The position numbers and the translations under genes were made by a program. A DNA stretch of 64,000 nucleotides, from contig OY720099.1 of NCBI GenBank assembly GCA_963082875.1, positions 9,734,001 to 9,798,000 of the forward strand, read 5' to 3'. Shown piece after piece: positions 58,238 to 64,000 of this stretch. Source of the stretch: Corella eumyota (Eukaryota > Chordata > Ascidiacea > Phlebobranchia > Corellidae). The stretch's first letter is position 1, and the number at the start of each line of letters is the position of its first letter. The notes under the pieces were generated by a model that saw only the letters and a program-made list of their open reading frames with translations, was not told where the DNA came from and did no database searches.

Positions 58238-61200
58238 ATTATTTCATTTTCTTCATATTTCTGATCATCCTCATCATCCTCATTATCCTCACCATTCTTA
58301 CCATACTCAACAACCTCACTATTCTCATCATCCTCACCATCCTCACCATCTTCACCATCCTCACCATCTTCACCATGCACTCCATCCTCTTCATCCTCCC
58401 CATCCTCTCTATTTTCTCCATCCTCTCCATCCTCTCTATCATCATCATAGTCATCATCCTCATTATTCTTATTATCCTCATAATCCTCATCATCTTCATC
58501 ATCCTTACCATCCATACTATTTTTTCGATCCTATCCATTTTCTTCATCTTAATTATCCTCACCATCCTCACCATCTTCACCATCTTCACCATTTTTACCA
58601 TCCTCACCATCCTTACCATTCTCACCATCCTCACCATCCTCACCATCCTCACCATTCTCACCATCCTCACCAACCTCACTATTCTCATCATCCTCATCAT
58701 CCATGCCATCTTTACCATCCTCGCCATCCTCTCCATCCTCTCCATCCTCTTCATCTTCTCCATTTTCATTATCCTCATCATTCTCATCATCCTTGTCTTC
58801 CTCATCATACCCATCATCCTCACCATCCTCACCACTTTTACCATCTTTACCATCCTCACCATCTATACTATCTTTTCCAACCTTACCATTCTCATCATCC
58901 TCATCACCCTCATCGTCCTCATCTTTCTCATTATCCTCATAATTCTCATTATCCTCATCATCATCATCATTCTCACTATCCTCACCATCCTTACTATTTT
59001 ATCGATCCTCTTCATTTTTTCCATCTTAATCATCCTCACCATCTTCAAAATCTTTATTATCCTCATCATGCTCAAAATCCCCACCATCCTCGCCATTTTC
59101 ACCATCCTCACCATCCTCACCATCTTCACCATCCTCACCATCTTCACCATCCTCACCATCCTCACCATCCTCTCCATCCTCATCATCCTCACCAAACTTA
59201 CCATCCTCACCATCCTCACTATCCTTACTATTCTCACCATCCTCACCATTCTCACCATTCTCACCATTCTCACCATCCTCATCATCCTCACCATCTTCAC
59301 CATTTTTACCATTCTCACCATCCTCATCATCTTCATCATTCTCATCATCCTCATCATTCTCATCATCCTCAACATCCTCACCATCCTCACCATCCTTACT
59401 ATTTTCACCATCTTCACCATCTTCACCATCCTCACCATCTTCACTATCCTCACCATCTTCAACATCCTCACCATCCACAACATCCTTACCATCCTCACCA
59501 TCGTCACCATTTTCTCCATCCTCACCATCCTCACCGTCCTCACCGTCCTCATCAACCTTTTCATCCTCATCATTCTCATCATCCTTATCATTTTTATCAT
59601 CCCCATCATCCTTATCATCCTCATCATCCTCATCATCCTCATCATCCTCATCATCTTCATCATCCTCACCATCTTCACCAACTTCACTATTCTCACTATT
59701 TTTTCCATCCTCACCATCCTCACCATCCTCACCATCCTCATCATCCTCATCACCCTCATCATTCTCATCATCCTTATCATTCTCATTATCCTCATAATCC
59801 TCACCATCTTCATGATCCTCACCATCCTCACCATCTTCTCCATTTTTACCATTTTCACCATCTTCACCGTACTCACCATCCCTATCATCCTCATCATCCT
59901 CATTATCCTCATCATTCTCATCATTCTCATCATTCTCATTATCCTCATAATCCTCACCATCTTCACCATCTTCACCACATTCACCATACTCACCATCTTT
60001 TCTATCTTCACCATCCTCATCATCCTCATCATCTTCATCACCCTCATTATTCTCATTATTTTCATTATCCCCATAATCCTCATCATCCTCATCATTCTCA
60101 TCATCCTCATCATCCTCAACATCCTCACTATCCTCACTATTTTTTCGATCGTCTCTTTTTTCTCGATCCTTACCATCCTCATCATCCTCATCATCCTCAT
60201 CATCCTCATCCTCCTCACCATCCTCACCATCTTCACCATTTTTACCATTCTCACCATCTTCACCGTACTCACCATCCTTATCATCCTCATCATCCTCATC
60301 ATCCTCACCATCCTCATCATCCTCATCACCCTCATCATTCTCATCATCCTCATCATTCTCATTATTCTCATAATCCTCACCATCTTCACCATCTTCACCA
60401 CATTCACCATCCTCACCATCTTTTCTATCCTTACCATCCTCATCATCCTAATCATTCTCATCACCCTCATTATTCTCATTATTTTCATTATCCCCATAAT
60501 CCTCATCATCCTCATCATTCTCATCATCCTCATCATCCTCAACATCCTCACTATCCTCACCATTTTTTCGATCGTCGCCATTTTCTCGATCCTTACCATC
60601 CTCATCATCCTCATCATCCTCATCATCCTCATCCTCCTCATCATCCTCATCATCCTCATCATCTTCAACATCCTCATCATCCCCATCATACTCAACATCC
60701 TCACCATTCTCACCATTCTCACCTTCCTCAACATCCTCACCATCCTCACCATCCTCACCATCTTCACCATTTTCACCATCCTCACCATCCTTACCATCCT
60801 CACCATCCTCACCATCCTCACCATCCTCACCATCCTCACCATTTTCACCATCCCCACCAACCTTACTATTCTCATCATTCTCATCATCCTCATCATCCAT
60901 GCCATCTTTACCATCCTCGCCATCCTCTCCATCTTCTCCATCCTCTCCATCCTCTTCATCTTTATCATCTTCATCATCCTCATCATTCTCATCATCCTCG
61001 TCATCCTCATCATCCCCATCATCCTCACCATCCTCACCATATTCACCATCTTTACCATCCTCACCATCTTCACTATCTTTTCCAACCTAACCATTCTCAT
61101 CATCCTCATCACCCTCATCATCCTCATCATTCTCATTATCTTCATAATTCTCATTATCCTCATCATCAACATCATTCTCACTATCCTCACCATCCTTACT

Positions 61201-61935
61201 ATTTTATCGATCCTCTTCATTTTCTCCATCTTAATCATCCTCACCATTCTCAAAATCCTTATTATCCTCATCATGCTCATAATTTCCACCATCCTCGCCA
61301 TTCTCACCATCCTCACCATCCTCACCATCCTCTCCATCCTCACCATCCCCAAAATCTTCACCATCCTCACCATCCTCACCATCCTCACCATCCTTACCAT
61401 CCTCACCATCGTCACTATCCTTACTATTCTCACCATCCTCACCATTCTCACCATTCTTACCATCCTCACCATCCTCTCCATCCTCACCATTCTCATCATT
61501 CTCATCATCCTCATCATCCTCATCATCCTCAAAATCCTCACCATCCTCACCATCCTCACCATCCTCACCATCCTCACCATCCTCACCATCCTTACTATTC
61601 TCACCATCTTCACCATCTTTACTATCCTCACCAACCTCACTATCCTCACCATCCTCACCATCCACACCATCCTTAACATACTCACCATCCTCACCATTCT
61701 CTCTATCCTCACCATCCTCACCGTCGTCATCAACCTTATCATCCTCATCATTCTCATCATCCTTATCAATCTTATCATCCTCATTATCCTTATCATCCTC
61801 ATCATCCTCATCATCCTCATCATCCTCTTTATCCTCATCATCCTCATGATCCTAATCATCCTCATCATCCTCATCATCTTCACCATCTTCACCAGCTTCA
61901 CCATCCTCATCACCCTCATTATTCTCATCATTCTC
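58238..61935. repeat. Right-family HOR unit R5, 3698 bp
   Basis: It is the close relative of R1 across its whole length (offset 12106 at the left, 12134 at the right) and of R4 over its first 2.55 kb. Its marker has CATATTTCTGATC where most others have CATAATTCTGATC. CGATCG sites lie at 60146 and 60569. Confidence 0.8.
60146..60568. repeat. 423-bp internal tandem period in R5
   Basis: This is the third occurrence of the same 423-base doubled segment. The second CGATCG is followed by TCGCC, a private change not seen in the other copies. Confidence 0.82.
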
Positions 61936-63446
61936 ATTATTTCATTTTCTTCATAATTTTGATCATCCTCATCATCCTCATCATCCTCATTATCCTCACC
62001 ATTCTTACCATACTCAACAACCTCACTATTCTCATCATCCTCATCATTCTCACCATCCTCACCATCCTCACCATCTTCACCATCCTCACCATCCTCACCA
62101 TGCTCTCCATCCTCCTCATCCTCCCCATCCTCTGTATCTTCTCCATCCTCTCCATCCTCCCCATCCTCTCTATCATCATCATAGTCATCATTCTCATCAT
62201 TCTTATTATCCTCATAATCCTCATCATCCTCATCATCCTCACCATCTTCACCATTTTTACCATCCTCACCATCCTTACCATTCTCACCATCCTCACCATC
62301 CTCACCATCTTCACCATTCTCACCATCCTCACCAACTTCACCATTCTCATCATCCTCATCATCCATGCCATCTTTACCATTCTCGCCATCCTCTCCATCC
62401 TCTCCATCCTCTCCATCCTCATCATCATTATCATCTTCATCATCTTCATCATTCTTATCATCCTCCTCATCCTCATCATCCCCATCATCCTCATCATCCT
62501 CACCATATTCACCATCTTTACCATCCTCACCATCTTCACTATCTTTTCCAACCTTACCATTCTCATCATTCTCATTATCTTCATAATTCTCATTATCCTC
62601 ATCATTAACATCATACTCACTATCCTCACAATCCTTACTATTTTATCAATCCTCTTCATTTTCTCCATCTTAATCATCCTCACCATCTTCAAAATCTTTA
62701 TTATCCTCATCATGCTCAAAATTTCCACCATCCTCGCCATTCTCACCATTCTCACCATCCTCAACATCCTCTCCATCCTCACCATCCCCACCATCTTCAC
62801 CATCCTCACCATCCTTACCATCCTCACCATCTTTACCATCCTTACCATCCTCACTATCCTTACTATTCTCCCCATCCTCACCATTCTCACCATTCTCACC
62901 ATCCTCACCATCCTCTCCATTCTCACCATTCTCATCATTCTCATCATCCTCATCATCCTCATCATCCTTATTATCCTCATCATTCTCAACATCCTCACCA
63001 TTCTCACAATCCTCACCATCCTAACTATTCTCACCATCTTCACCATCTTTACCATTTTCACCATCCTCACTATCCTCACCATCCTCACCATCCTCACCAT
63101 CCACACCATCCTTAACATCCTCACCATCCTCACCATTCTCTCCATCCTCACCATCCTCACCGTCCTCACCGTCCTCATCAACCTTATCATCCTCATCATT
63201 TTCATCATCCTTATCATTCTTATCATCCTCATCATCCTTATCATCCTCATCATCCTCATCATCCTCATTATCCTCATCATCCTCATTATCCTCATCATCC
63301 ACATGATCCTAATCATCCTCATCATCCTCATCCCCCTCACCATCTTCACCAACTTCACCATCCTCACTATCTTTTCCATCCTCACCATCCTCACCATCTT
63401 CATCATCCTCATCACCCTCATCATTCTCATTATTCTCATCATTCTC
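61936..63446. repeat. Right-family HOR unit R6, 1511 bp
   Basis: It starts with a marker that has TAATTTTGATC. It matches the start of R2 (49802 to about 50.83 kb, offset about 12.06-12.13 kb) and then passes early into the words preceding the next marker. It has no CGATCG. Confidence 0.75.
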
Positions 63447-64000
63447 ATTATTTCATTTTCTTCATAATTCTGATCATCCTCATCATCATCATCATCCTCA
63501 TCATCCTCATTATCCTCACCATTCTTACCGTACTCAGCAACCTCACTATTCTCATCATCCTTATCATTCTCACCATCCTCACCATCCTCACCATCTTCAC
63601 CATCTCCACCATCCTCACCATGCTCTCCATCCTCTTCATCCTCCCCATCCTCTATATCTTCTCCATCCTCTCCATCCTCTCTATCATCATCATAGTCATC
63701 ATCCTCATCATTCTTATTATCCTCATAATCCTCATCATCCTCAACATCCTTAACATCCATACTATTTTTTCGATCCTATCCATTTTCTTCATCTTAATTA
63801 TCCTCACCATCCTCACCATTTTCACCATCCTCACCATCCTTACCATCCACACCATCTTCACCATCTTCACCATCCTCACCATCCTCACCATACTCACCAT
63901 CCTCACCATCCTTACCATCCTCACCATCCTCACTATTCTTACTATTCTCACCATCCTCACCATTCTCACCATTCTCACCATCCTCACCATCCACTCCATC
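63447..64000. repeat. Right-family HOR unit R7, partial
   Basis: The marker is at 63447 and CATCATAGTCATC lies near 63.69 kb. The unit is cut by the window end. The word TACCGTACTCAGCAACC near 63528 differs from TACCATACTCAACAACC in the other units. Confidence 0.75.

Larger units (their letters stand above)
1..64000. repeat. Degenerate 9-bp satellite array filling the window
   Basis: The + strand is built throughout of 9-base units, chiefly ATCCTCACC and ATCCTCATC, with C-to-T variants at nearly every C and occasional triplet runs (CATCATCAT). G is almost absent from + and all units have the same orientation. I saw no stretch of more than a few tens of bases outside the pattern, so no genes, tRNAs, rRNAs, transposons or CRISPR arrays are present. 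Long open frames are a by-product. In the frame ATC-CTC-ACC no codon is one substitution from a stop, and on the - strand the unit reads ATG-GTG-AGG, which also lacks one-step stops and supplies a start in every unit. L/F and T/I replacements in the + frame and E/K and G/D replacements in the - frame are as common as silent changes, which argues against coding in either strand. Confidence 0.97.

Noticed and set aside
1-64000. CRISPR array
   Set aside because: Units are directly adjacent and all related. There are no fixed repeats separated by unique spacers and no cas genes.
1-64000. Telomeric repeat
   Set aside because: The unit is 9 bases, degenerate, and does not match TTAGGG-type or TTTAGGG-type repeats on either strand. 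A subtelomeric position remains possible but is not shown.

Overview
The whole window is one eukaryote-type satellite array. I found no gene, RNA gene, transposon, virus-like element or unique sequence in it. The + strand is a degenerate run of 9-base units, mainly ATCCTCACC and ATCCTCATC, with frequent C-to-T changes (CTC to TTC or CTT, ACC to ATC or ACT, ATC to ATT). The + strand is almost free of G, at about 1% or less by eye, and all units point the same way from end to end. Very long open frames (for example 407-8914 and 11027-25636 on +, and many on -) follow from the unit sequence and are not annotated as genes. The scale, the absence of any other sequence and the nested amplification suggest a eukaryotic chromosome in a pericentromeric, subtelomeric or other heterochromatic setting. 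That is inference, and the taxon cannot be told from the sequence.

The interest lies in the hierarchy above the 9-base unit. Rare diagnostic variants recur at fixed spacings and show several levels of higher-order repeat (HOR).

Left family, 1 to about 40.4 kb. An 11.3-kb block (1-11266) is present again, nearly identical, at 12085-27988. The second occurrence carries an extra internal tandem copy of about 4.6 kb made by an unequal exchange near 17.95 kb. A 2196-base subunit is present three times (3012, 15150, 19707), and subunits of about 1.4 kb are marked at 8677, 10092, 25390, 26814, 28213, 29616, 37979 and 39399. A further tandem pair of about 2.87 kb occupies about 30.3-36.1 kb.

Boundary, about 40.4-43.4 kb. 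Left-family markers stop and a second set of markers (TTTTTTCGATCC, TTTATCGATCC, CGATCG) begins. The unit register is least regular here.

Right family, about 41.3-64 kb. A marker block at 46132, 49802, 53428, 55686, 58238, 61936 and 63447 divides this part into units of 3.67, 3.63, 2.26, 2.55, 3.70 and 1.51 kb plus a partial last one. The units at 46.1 and 58.2 kb are close relatives 12.1 kb apart. A 2.25-kb tandem duplication (about 52.5-57.0 kb) and a 423-base internal duplication found in three places show repeated rounds of amplification.

Copies differ from each other in length by multiples of 9 bases wherever I measured it, apart from about twenty single-base phase shifts that are themselves inherited as markers. 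This fits slippage plus unequal crossing-over. All comparisons were made by eye; identities are estimates, and near-identical blocks in such an array could also be affected by assembly.
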